A stretch of DNA of 64,000 nucleotides, from the NCBI GenBank assembly GCA_963932465.1, contig OZ010791.1, positions 150,085,915-150,149,914 of the forward strand, in the 5' to 3' direction. Positions within the stretch are counted from its first letter, which is position 1; each line of letters begins with the position of its first letter. Below the pieces are notes generated by a model. It had not been told where the DNA came from. It worked only from the letters and a program-made list of their open reading frames with translations, and ran no database searches. The position numbers and the translations under genes are program-made. Of the stretch, positions 10,480 through 20,625 are shown one piece after another. The DNA comes from Maratus speciosus (taxonomy: Eukaryota > Arthropoda > Arachnida > Araneae > Salticidae).

Positions 10480-11226
10480 ATTTTGAGGAATAGATCAATC
10501 TGGAAAATGTTCGCAAAATACGCTTGACATTTACACAATTGAAACAAAAATTTCTGAAAGAATGAATATTTAACCAAGTAAACAGGCATTTTATTAATTC
10601 TATTTTACCATGAGAGTTTCAGATATAATTGGTAATTCAAAATATTTTTACAGAAAATCATCTCTAAAACGGCTGATGTTGGAACGAATCTTCTGTGGAA
10701 AAATTTCTTTGAAGACTGATTTTATTTTTCTCCCCCGCCAAAGTCGAGCGTCTTAAGTAAGTACACATCTGTACAATTTTATAATAACATTTAAATAAGG
10801 TAGTTTTGTGCGATTCACAAAACAATTCGGTATCTGAGATCGCATGTCCCCTGTTGTGTTTCATTTACCAAGTTACGGGTTCAAATACAAAATTTAATTT
10901 CTAAACGGCCTCTTTTCCTATAATTTATATTTACAAAAATACTGCCCTGCGTCTGAAATGGACATAAAAAAATCCACTCTCTTACCACGAACAGTTGACG
11001 AATTACGGCATTTTGAATTTATGAATTTTATGTGTTTTTCGACACTACAAGCGCGTCTAGGATATGTAAATGTGAAGACCAGGGGGAAAAAAAACATAGT
11101 TCGCATTTCGATAGCTTAGGTTGCTTGTGATTCCAAGTCAAATATATGGCGATATACGGTTAGTTTTTCTTTTCTTTTCATAGATTATCATTTTTCAACT
11201 AGGGCTACAGCGAAGTTTGATTATTC
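10480..11226. other. No gene; unclassified DNA
   Basis: Short frames on the minus strand (10664-10864, 10918-11106) have no recognisable motif. No repeat ends were found. Confidence 0.5.
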
Positions 11227-11369
11227 ACCATCACACGGCCTCTTAAACATCTCTTCAAAAATCATCTCATTAAGTTTCATGTTTTTACTTTTAAAAATGA
11301 GTCTGAAAATGTCTCAGAAAATTTCGAGCTGTTGAGGGTGGAAAAATATTTTTTCGAATGCACCATTAA
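11227..11369 (-). mobile_element. Family A fragment A3a
   Basis: Only the start-side third of family A, on the minus strand, from GGCCTCTTAAACATC to the terminus GAATGCACCATTAA. It shares the TTAA at 11366-11369 with the full copy that follows in opposite orientation. Confidence 0.7.
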
Positions 11370-11652
11370 TGGCGTACTCAAAAGAATAACTTCCCATGCT
11401 CAACAACTGATAATTTTCGGACACATTTTCAGATTCATTTTTAAAGGTGAAAACATGAAACTTGCTGACGTAATTTTTGAAGAGATGTATAAGCGGCAGT
11501 GTGCTTTCATTTTTCGCTCAATTAATTAGAACTTGATTTATAAACAATTATTTTCTCGGTGTGACCCTTTCTTTCATTCAGAGCTCATTCGCTTCGGGAA
11601 ATTCGGTTCAAAACGCCAACTTTGATAGCATTTTTTGCAATATACTTTGCTT

Positions 11653-11698
<46 letters not shown>

Positions 11699-11822
11699 GA
11701 CAAACACGGTACATTATATAGTTTCTGAATATGAGAATCTGCCAATTGGATGCGTTTCAGAATAAAAATTAATTTAAAAATAGTTTAGAAAATAAGAAGT
11801 TTGGATTTGAATACACCCTTAA
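11366..11822 (+). mobile_element. Family A MITE A3b with an expanded A-tract
   Basis: Full copy from TTAATGGCGTACTCAAAAG to ATACACCCTTAA. The internal A-run, 6 bases in most copies (CTTTATCAAAAAATCGAC), is expanded here to about 38 A at 11659-11697. A 65-codon frame (11332-11529) is contained in the MITE and is not a gene. Confidence 0.8.
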
Positions 11823-12238
11823 GATGCAATTCAACTTATGCACTTGCCTCAACCAAAAATTGTGTCTTATAGAGTTGCATTTTCAATAATAAACGTGTTG
11901 CTTTTTACCTCAAAACACATTTAAATTTTGTCGTCAGAATTTGGATGCGCAGCATAAATATAGAAACTCAGAATGTTTTGTTGCAAAAAGTAAAAAATTA
12001 CTTTTTTAAATAATTTTATTTAGTCTGTATGAAAAATATAAAGCTCTACGAATGAATCTTTTAAACAAACTAATGCTATTACTTTAAGTTCATTTTATGA
12101 CACACTTAGCGAGCAAAACACGTCGTAAATTCTTTAATGCCCTGGGCTCTTTTTATTTTACGTGTACGCATGAAGAATGATAGTTTGGAACGCGCTTGCT
12201 AACTTTTTAGCTGCTTGCAAAGATACGCAAGACACAAG
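11823..12238. other. No gene; AT-rich DNA
   Basis: No frames, inverted repeats or family matches were recognised apart from the TA target immediately before the next element. Confidence 0.5.
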
Positions 12239-12240
12239 TA

Positions 12241-13308
12241 CAGTCGTGGGAAAAAAAAGTAAACACCCCTACTAACTCCTCAACAAATTATCGTAGAAGA
12301 AAGTTACTGGTACCGAACGATTGGAAATAAAGTCTACTTTTAAATGATGTATATAAAATTTGCTTAGGAGGTCATCTACATATTAAAACTAGTCCAAATT
12401 TGATTTTTTTGAATGACAATACCCAATTTTAACGAGATATTTCAAATCTTCGGTACAAACTATGTCTAGACACCGAATTTCAAGTCATTTGAATGATAAG
12501 TTTTTGAATTATAAACATTCAAAATTTAGTGCTTCTAATGTTAAATTACATTTTCATATTTTTATTTATATCTCGAGAAATTATGTTCCTAATGTGCTAA
12601 TTTTTTGTGTAGCAATAATACTAATATACCCAAACATAAATACTCTGAATTTGCAATTTTTATAACTTTATGATATGGATTATGATTTAGGAAATTAATA
12701 CTCGAAAAAATTATGAATTGCAACCTATAATTTTTTTGATGGAATTAGATTTATTAAGTCCTGCTTTATGGAAATCCAAAATTTCACAATTTTCTTCCAA
12801 GTAGTTTTCAAATTATGCTTAATAAACGGCAAAAGGATGGTTTAAGGGGCCGTCTATAATAGAAGCTACTAGATATTTTGAAATTTCTTCTGCTGTCGTG
12901 TAATCTAGCAGGCTTCATTGAATTCTTAAACTGCCTTGATCAAGATGAGGGCTCTCTCGGTTAACAATCGAGTTCCGAACTTCAATTTGGATACAGCCCT
13001 TAAAATACGCTCGTTTTAAAATAGTTAATTTCTCATAAACTTATGTTACGAATTGCATAAAAATTTGTTTTTAGGCTAATTGAAGGGTGTAGAGTTTATT
13101 TATGCTGTCAGAATTGTGTACTGCTATCGAAAAAAACAAAGTTACGGTTCATTTTAATATGTAGATGGCCCCTAAGCAAATTTTATATATATCATTTAAA
13201 AGTAGACTTTATTTCCAATCGTTCGGTACCAGTAACTTTCTTCTACGATAATTTGTTGAGGAGTTAGTAGGAGGGGTTTACTTTTTTTTTTTTTTTTTTC
13301 CACGACTG
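12241..13308. mobile_element. Long-TIR element W (Tc1/mariner-like, non-autonomous)
   Basis: Inverted repeats of about 150 bp (12241-12391 and 13158-13308) start CAGTCGTGGGAAAAAAAA and are flanked by TA on both sides. The arms are nearly identical apart from A-tract length. The roughly 770-bp centre has short frames only (for example 12462-12665) and no DDE motif I can recognise. A diverged relative of the centre lies at 4834-5160. TA target and CAGT ends point to the Tc1/mariner supergroup. Confidence 0.65.
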
Positions 13309-13349
13309 TACATTGAAATTCAGGGTGTAGTACTAAAAAAAAAAAATAT

Positions 13350-13421
13350 ATATCCATGCTCAACAACTCAAAATTTTCGAACATATCGTATACAGGAAGG
13401 ATGAAACTTTACGAAGCATCA
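13350..13421 (+). mobile_element. Chimeric fragment: A start joined to a C-family tail
   Basis: Positions 13350-13386 match the family A segment CTCAACAACTCAAAATTTTCG. It then joins 13387-13421, which is identical over 35 bases to 62096-62130 at the end of a C-family copy (opening CGTATACAGGAAGG). This is a recombination or insertion scar between two families. Confidence 0.6.
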
Positions 13422-13423
13422 AG

Positions 13424-13750
13424 TTAATGGTGTATTCGAAAAAATATTTTCCCGCCCTCAAGAGCTCGAAATTTTCTGAGACATTTTCAGACTCACTTTT
13501 AAAGGTGAAAACATGAAACTTGCTGACATGATTTTTGAAGAGATGTATAAGCGGCCGTGTGTTTACATTTTTCGCTCAATTAATTAGAACTTGATTTATA
13601 AACAATTATTTTCCCATGACTCTTTTCCACTTTTCTCTTTCACTTCGGGAAATGAATTTTTTGCAATATATTCTGCCTTTATCAAAAAATCGACAAAAAA
13701 TTTTGAGTTGTTGAGTGTGGGAAAATATTTTTTTTTTAATATCACCTTAA
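13424..13750 (+). mobile_element. Family A derivative A5 with two start-type ends
   Basis: Follows the A consensus from TTAATGGTGTATTCG to ATCAAAAAATCGACAA at about 13696. It then switches to an inverted copy of its own start (AAATTTTGAGTTGTTGAG) and closes at TTAA 13747-13750. It has two left ends and no right end, so the ends form a longer inverted repeat. Confidence 0.7.
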
Positions 13751-13905
13751 ATTACTATTTGGAAAAAACCAAACTCACAGAGATTTTAGGTGATAAAGGA
13801 GGCATTTCACAATAAAGGCAAATAGATATTTGAAACTTTACAGCTCATTTTCTCAAAATGATGATTGTGTCACTTACCATCTTTATCATCTGAGCTCTTG
13901 ATTTA
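13751..13905 (-). repeat. Dispersed repeat M, copy 1
   Basis: Reverse complement of 52775-52935, recognisable by GAGCTCAGATGATAAAG, GGTAAGTGACACAAT and AAAATCTCTGTGAG. On the minus strand it carries a GTAAGT donor-like site; the acceptor-like TTTTTCAG of copy 2 is degraded here. A5 abuts it at the TTAA of AGTAATTTAA. No protein is recognised. Confidence 0.55.
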
Positions 13906-14190
13906 ATAAAATGCACTACATACGATATTTCCTTATAGAGCATAATCTGACAGAATTCTTATGAATGCCCTTATAAACGAGATACGAATGCTGCAAATTC
14001 TATTTTCAATAGGGAATGTCCCATTGTAAACCTCTATAATACATACCAGGTTCGTGGTAATGCAAGTATATATTTTGGAGAGACAGAGCGGCGGCCAGAC
14101 AAATTAAAGTCATAAGCACTTTTCAACTATGTTGGAAAGTTCTAAAATTAACTTAGTTTCCTTCAAATAAACGGAAAAGCATCATGCCAC

Positions 14191-15283
14191 TTAAGGGTGT
14201 ACTCAAAAAAATATTTTCCCAAGATCAACAACTCAAAATTTTCCGACTCATTTTTAAAGGTGAAAACATGAAACTTGTTGACGTGATTTTTGAAGAGATG
14301 TATAAGCCGCGTGTTTTCATTTTTCGCTCAATTAATTAGAACTTGATTTATAAACAATTATTTTCGCTTCTCAGCAGAGCCCGATCAAGCTGAAGTTGGG
14401 CCCAGGGCCTGTTAAAACGTTGACCTCCCCCTCCCTCTACCTCCCCAACCACAGTGACACTTTCAGAAAAAAAGGAGGTTTATTTGATGAATTGACAAAG
14501 TTGTTTGGGTGAAAGTTTCAAGTTTACAAAAAAAATTTAACTTACAAGAATAATCAAGAAAATGAATTACCGTCCACTTTCTCAAATAAGCATTTGTGTA
14601 ATTCACAAACATCTGTGATCCACAGTTTATGTTGCAGAATAAATGAAGACGTCTTTTTCAAAACTGGCCTTCTCCAAAATCATTAAAAATTGTGTTTTTC
14701 CTAACTGTCTAGTAATCATTTTAAACTATAATTCTGACATTGTAAAATCCTCGTTTATATTGAAACCAATAGACACAGTATGCAGTTTTTGGTATTTTCC
14801 CCAAATTTGATTTTCTGGATACGGCAAGTTTTGAAAATTATCGGTACTCTCAAATTGAAAAGGACTTTTACAGAAAAATTAAATATGGAGGTTTTTTATT
14901 ACAGTAAAACTTTGTTTTTTCGTCAGGGACCAAAATATAAAATGCAAACAGTGGAAAAACTTAAATTGTGAGAAAATGCACACAAATTTGTGGACCCATG
15001 AAAATGGTGGGCCGAGGCCCCGAGGGCCCGTGCATTAATCAGGCCCTGCTTCCCAGTATGACCCTTTTCCCCTTTTCTCTTTCACTTCGGGAATTTCGGT
15101 ACAAGACGCCAACTTTGATAGCATTTTTTGCAATATATTCTGCCTTTATCAAAAAACCGACAAGCATGGCACATTATGTGGTTTTTGAATTAGAGAATCT
15201 GCCAATTTGATGCGTTTCAGAACAAAAATGAATTTAAAAATAATTCAGCTAATAAGAAGTTTGGATTTGAATACACCCGTAAA
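14191..15283 (+). mobile_element. Family A MITE A6, interrupted by hAT X1
   Basis: The left half 14191-14374 starts TTAAGGGTGTACTC; the right half 15049-15283 ends GAATACACCCGTAA, where the final TTAA has decayed. The interruption is inside the ATTATTTTCTCAGTATGAC segment, which is intact in other A copies and therefore serves as an empty site. Confidence 0.8.
14375..15048 (+). mobile_element. hAT-like element X1 inside an A MITE
   Basis: Ends CAGAGCCCGATCAAGC and (inward) CAGGGCCTGATTAATGC. TSDs are CTTCTCAG and CTTCCCAG (7 of 8), and the A consensus provides the unoccupied site. Length 674 bp. X2 at 46456-47127 has nearly the same ends and length. Part of the interior (about 14728-14935) recurs at 41790-41985. 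No transposase frame is visible. Confidence 0.75.
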
Positions 15284-16204
15284 AAACGTTGCGATAGCAA
15301 GACTCTACGCTAGGATATGAATCACAGAGTTCTGGCTAAGAAAAAAAAATCGCGTAGAATTTAACGTTTTCTAAATTTATTACAAAGAAGCTCTATGTAT
15401 TTATTCATCGGGTTCAAGCTGATTTGATTAACCGAAAAGGTTAAACCGTTCAGGGTATTCATAGTTTCACTCTAAGAATATGATCCTTTGAATTCATTGA
15501 ACGAATCGTGGTTTGTTAACATCCTTCCATTTTTGATAAATCTAACATTAATACGAATGTGTCTATGTTATAAGGATAAGATAGTTCACCATATATAATG
15601 TACTTGTGTATTATTTAATCACACATTATTTAAAATTGTTTGTAAACTTTCAATCAACTATTACATAATTTAAGGAGTTGTCTACAATCATAAACTGAAT
15701 GAAACCATTTAGATAAGTCCTACAGAATTCAATATAATTAACATTCACTCTTAACTACATATATATTAATTTTTAAAAAGTGTACTCAAATTTTCAGTAC
15801 GATTTATAAAATTTATTTGTAACAACACTAATTTCTGAGTGGGAAACATAATCTCATAAACTTTAAGAATTAATTAATCTTTTCATTTTTATGAAAACTG
15901 GAGAACAGGGATTAGATAACTAGACAATTTAAAAACGCCAACGTGTTTCAACTAGCTTGGGAAATGTAAAAATGAATGAACTTTTGTAAGAAAAAAGAAA
16001 GCACGCAGTATTTCAACTTTAAACATTCGAAAATTGTTATTCTCTGCTCTTTTAAGGTTGTTGTTCATCCCGCCTAAAAAAAAAAAAAAAAACAGTTTCA
16101 TAGTGACTACTTGTTTATTTATTGAGCCAATTTTATGATAACTGAAAAAAAAAACTGTTATTCAATTATCACAATAATCTATTCATTAATGATGACATCA
16201 GCCT
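15284..16204. other. No gene; AT-rich DNA
   Basis: No frames of note, no inverted ends. An A-run of about 20 lies near 16077. Confidence 0.5.
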
Positions 16205-16740
16205 AAGGCTGCGTTTGGACACTTGTTTCGCCTTGTCCGGGAAAATTTATTAACACCTATTCTTCTCCAACCGTTTTGTGGTTATTCAGAAAAAGATAGG
16301 GTGATTCAACAATGGAAAAAAGATAAGAGATTAGATCGACTGGAAGGGGGGCAGGGGAAATCCGAACTGTAGCTCCAATCTGTAAGGCTGCGAACGCACC
16401 AACCTTCTAACTGTTATCAGTGTCGGCATCGTTTCTTGTGGCTACGCGGTGTTTTTGATTTTTAAGGACTTTAAAAGGAAAGGGACTGATGTCCTGCAAA
16501 AGAGGAACCTTTCCTTCAAGTAGGGTTGAGCTCCTTATCTCCTGACCCATTGTTGATTCCCCTCATTCTTTTGTGAATAAACCGCAGAATGGTCCTGAAC
16601 AAAAGATTTCCATGAAAACTCGAGAAGCATGGCAAAATACGCGTCTGTGTGCAGCCTAACCCTGATGGAGTGTTTTCCTACAGACGGTCGAAACCCACTT
16701 GTTAGTCCATCCTTTTGACAGCAGTTTTTAAAAAAAAAAA
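16205..16740 (+). repeat. Repeat family N, first units
   Basis: Starts TAAGGCTGCGTTTGGACA; a second unit starts AAGGCTGCGAACGCACC at about 16385. The roughly 300-bp segment 16385-16680 recurs at 16889-17585. TTAA at 16471-16474 in GGACTTTAAAAGGAAAGG is the empty form of the site occupied by B2 in the downstream copy. The tail (GGAGTGTTTTCCT, GTTAGTCCATCC) recurs at 42110-42190. Unclassified. Confidence 0.6.
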
Positions 16741-16879
16741 TTGGTCGACTGGAAGTAAAGGTTTCCCTCCTTCAGAATGTCCGTCCATTTCATTCTAATG
16801 CTATTAAAGATGAAAATCACCGTGTGACTACAAAAAAAGACACCGATAATTGGAAGTAGTTGAATGATACGTCTATTTG

Positions 16880-17800
16880 GACCTTTAAGCTGCGAATGGA
16901 CCATCCTTCTAACTGTTATCAGTAACGGCGTCTTTTCTTGTGGCTACACGGTATGTTTGATCTATAATGACTTTAAGGCTGTTCTCAAATCCAAAAGGGT
17001 AACTTCCTGACATAAGTTTTAATTTATTTTTGTTCGAAAATGCATGAAACTAGCTGGTGGTATTGTTCAGAAACTATGCCATCGAGCTGTTTTTTCCATT
17101 TTTTTGCAAACGCAATAGATCTTCCAGAAAATAATGTTAAAGTGGACCTTTTGAACAGAATTTCCGCGCGAAGTAGAAAAATCACTCAAGAGCGGGCGAA
17201 AAACGGGTTTGTCACGTGATCGATATCGCTTATAATTCAGTGGGTAATTGATAGATTAAAAAATGGAAAAAACAATTCAATTCCAACTCGCTTCCACGGC
17301 CAGGCTTTCCAATTTTATATATTTCCGTTAAAAAATGAGTTTGTAAATGTGTGAGAACGTTTTGCGCTTGTTCAGTGGAGCAGTTAAGAACAGCCTTAAA
17401 AGGAAAGGGACTGATGTCCTGCAAAAGAGAAACCTTTCCTTCAAGTAGGATTGATCTCCTTATCTCCTGACTCATTGTTGATTCCCCTTATTCTTTTCTG
17501 AATAAACCGCAGAAGGGCCCAGAACAAAAGATTTCCATGAAAACTGTAGAAGGATGACAAAACAGGCGTCTATACGCAATCTTAATGTTCAAGAAGACAG
17601 ATCCTATGGATTGTGGTGTCTTTGTTCTAGTCACGCGGGGTTTTTCATGTTTTATTACTTTCGTAGGATCCGAATCGGTCCGAGGAATCCAACTCCGCTT
17701 CTTTCCAATGTCCAAACTCCCCTTCCTTTTGTTGATAACCACAGAACGGTAGAAAAGAATAGCCTGGGGAGTGATTTATGAGTTTTCGTCGGGTAAAGCA
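16880..17800 (+). repeat. Repeat family N, downstream unit interrupted by B2
   Basis: Begins AAGCTGCGAATGGACC, runs to GACTTTAA at 16976, and resumes after B2 with AAAAGGAAAGGGACTGATG. It is a direct duplicate of the unit 500 bp upstream. A weaker third unit (CTAGTCACGCGGGGTTTTTC, AACCACAGAACGG) follows at 17600-17770. Overlapping short frames on both strands at 17488-17882 are not recognisable proteins. Confidence 0.6.
16973..17399 (-). mobile_element. Family B MITE B2 with empty-site paralogue
   Basis: Full B copy on the minus strand, TTAAGGCTGTTCTCAAATCC to AAGAACAGCCTTAA. The duplicated flank at 16460-16485 lacks it and has a single TTAA. A clean demonstration of TTAA duplication by family B. 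The 81-codon frame at 17230-17475 lies mostly in it and is not a gene. Confidence 0.85.
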
Positions 17801-18835
17801 AATAATAGCGAATAAACAGAGCCAGGCAGTTTATTAATGGGAATACCGCATTGTTTAAAGTAGAACATCTATATAAAAACAATATGTATATGGTCGTTAT
17901 TATCTGCGCTTTCCTAATGAAGTATATTACATTACAATTTTAAGATACAACCAAAAGCTTTAGTGCATTTTTGATGTATTACATCGGAAAAGAAAATTTC
18001 ATCGCAGCCATAAACACCCCACAAACAAAAATTCATGCCGCTATACATTCGTTCTCTGTTCCGTCAAATGAATTCTGGAAAAACGAAAGATAAATCGCAG
18101 AAAAGAAAACCAAAAATGGTAAGACGAAGAGAAACATCGTTTATCGATTTCTAAACAAATTGTTCTGTCCCTGCTAAGCCTCTATCTCGTTTATTTGTTC
18201 AACAACTAGTGGGGGTATTTTCGGATCTTACCTCTTTTCTATCGTACCGATTTCCTCCCGCTCTAGAATATGCGCGCCCAAAAGCTTTTGTGTTTTCACC
18301 CCGCTTTTGTTTTATTGGATTGGAAGCTCTTCATTTCTGAATGCCGCTCTTCGGAGATTTTTAAGCAGTTTTCATTTAAAGTCGCTAAGCCTGGGGAAAA
18401 ATAGCACACGTAGAAAATATTCTGGGTTTCTTTTTTCCCTTTCTCTCTATCGTTTTGTTTGTTTCTTTTTTATGTGATCAAGTGAAAAAATAACTTTTTT
18501 TTATCTTTTCGAGTAAGATTTTTTTAACACAACTCTCGTACGGAACCAGTACTGCTTATAAAGTCTGTACTCTCTAATAGCATAGCCAGGTGATTTACGT
18601 CACGGTGACGTTGCAGTCGCCTCAAATGGTCATAATCACATAAATGATCACAAAGTGTTATCATTATTTCGTCACATCATGACTCTCATGTGACTGTCGC
18701 TTCGTGACTTCACTGTGAACTCACTGCGAAGTCACCGATGCTACTCTCAAGCTGTAACAATCTTTTCCGGGATGTTAGTTTCAAAGCACTACCTGATATC
18801 AGTTTAACAACAAAAAGAATAGTTTATTACACTGT
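17801..18835. other. No gene; unclassified
   Basis: Includes a cluster of GTCAC/GTGAC words at 18597-18740 (GTCACGGTGACG, TGACTTCACTGTGA) that partly recurs at 22815-22915, possibly an old element's word array. Otherwise AT-rich without frames or clear ends. Confidence 0.4.
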
Positions 18836-19033
18836 TAAAAATTTGCAGCAAACCGCTCAGTCAATTTTTGTAGAAAACGGTTACATAACCGTAAGTTAAT
18901 TGTATTCTGTGATTCTGTCCATATTATTTCCCATTTGATGGTCAGAATAGAATTAAATAACAGTTATGTAACAGTTTTCTAAAAAAACGACCGAAAGACT
19001 GGACTGTTTACTGCAATTTTTTTACACTGTAAT
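18836..19033. mobile_element. Fold-back MITE, about 198 bp
   Basis: Arms of about 85 bp pair along most of their length: the left starts ATTACACTGTTAAAAATTTG and the right, inward, ATTACAGTGTAAAAAAATTG. Both contain GAAAAC-GTTACATAAC and TTAATT-TATTCTG. No clear TSD, so no superfamily is assigned. The adjacent 19034-19472 holds nothing I can name. Confidence 0.6.
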
Positions 19034-19535
19034 TCACTTTAAGAGGAGGGATATCAGTGGAGCAAACAAGTTTAATTTAGGTCGCTCTGAGCAAGCGGAA
19101 TAAGAAAAAAACGTAAGAGATGGAGAAATCTTTTCTCTATCCAATAAACTTCAAATATACTTGACAAAATCTACAATGTTTCTAAAACAACCCCTTCTTT
19201 CTAAAAGCACAATCTCCTATTAATATCCTTTAACTAAACAGACTCCATCTGTCTAAATATCGTTTTATTCTAAGTAAATAAAAACCCAATTTTTTAACAT
19301 CACTCGCAGACTTGCAGTAATTCCGCTTTCTACGTGACAAGCTTGGGAAAAGGCTTCCTCCACAATATATTTTAATTGCAGCTAGAGTATCTTGTATGAC
19401 AAGATCTCCTTGAACTCCGATGTTTCTAGCTAACACCTCGCTATATATCTATAAAGCCAGAATACAACCACACAGTGGCGTATTCAGGAGGTGGGCTCAT
19501 GGGGCTCCAGCCCTCTCCGAAATTTCTAGAAAATA

Positions 19536-20312
19536 CAGTCCTCCCACTTAATCGGGTCACGGATAATCGAATACCCCGCTTATTCGAATAGAATTCTCCG
19601 GAACCGAATTTATTCCTATTGGTTCTATGTTATTTTCCCCGCTTAAATCAAATACCTTTTACGAACGTCCCCGCCTAATCGAATAACAACTGTGTGACCG
19701 ATGGTTGAAAATAAGCAAGGAACGCACGTTTCAGCTGGAATTTCTTTCCGCCTTTTGTCATTATCGGTACCTTTACGCTGAAAACAAATTTTAAGTTCTT
19801 CCTGCAATGATTTCGGCCGGCAGGTGTATAATGGACAGGTCAAATGATTTCCTCACCTTGATCTCCCCTACCATCACTTCTTGCTGTTAACCAGACTTTA
19901 ATGGCAATGCGCCGTCACTTCGAGACTCGAAATGGTAGTTGTGATATTTTGCACTCATTCGAAAAATAACTCAGTATTTACTTCTTTAAAATTACACTTT
20001 AAACGATTTTTTAAGGCACTATAAGTAACGTAAATCAGAAGTAGCAAAGTTTTGACCAAATTCAAACGAGCTGCATTAAATGTGATGTAAACCATATAAA
20101 TGTATGTACTGACATTAGCATTTGTATTTATTATTATTGTATGCTATTCTACTAACGATTTATTATGCTGTTAATTAAATATATAGTAGATGGTTATTTT
20201 GCATTTTTATTAATCAATAAATTTTACAATATGATTCCCCGTTTAATCAAATAACCCGCTTAATCGAATATTTTTCTGGAACCATCGATATTCGTTTAAA
20301 CGGGGACGACTG
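19536..20312. mobile_element. pogo/Tigger-like non-autonomous element
   Basis: Ends CAGTCCTCCCACTTAATCGG and (inward) CAGTCGTCCCCGTTTAAACG, flanked by TA on both sides. Subterminal ACCCCGCTTATTCGAAT and AACCCGCTTAATCGAAT words are inverted relative to each other. CAGTCGTCCCC ends with a TA target are characteristic of pogo/Tigger-type elements. A 66-codon minus frame at 19643-19843 has no transposase motif. Confidence 0.6.
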
Positions 20313-20625
20313 TATAAAGTTTAATTACGATAGTTTAGCAAAACGCAATGAAACCTGCTAAGATGACATTCAAAAGAAACTAGAAATAAATTTCGTTTTA
20401 GACAGGTTTTCATCTTAGAAAGTGTGTTATTTCGCAAAGAATATTTTAAAATGTGCCCCGCACCCCCTTAAGCCGATTTTCAGGCCGTGGCAGCCTCAGA
20501 AAATCCATCATCAGGGAGCTGCTATTCCAAATGTATCGCATGCATGCTCCAAAATGAAATGAAAAAGGCGTTTTTTTTTTTTTGTTTTGTTTTGTTTTGT
20601 TTTTTTTTTGGGGGGGGGGGGGGCG

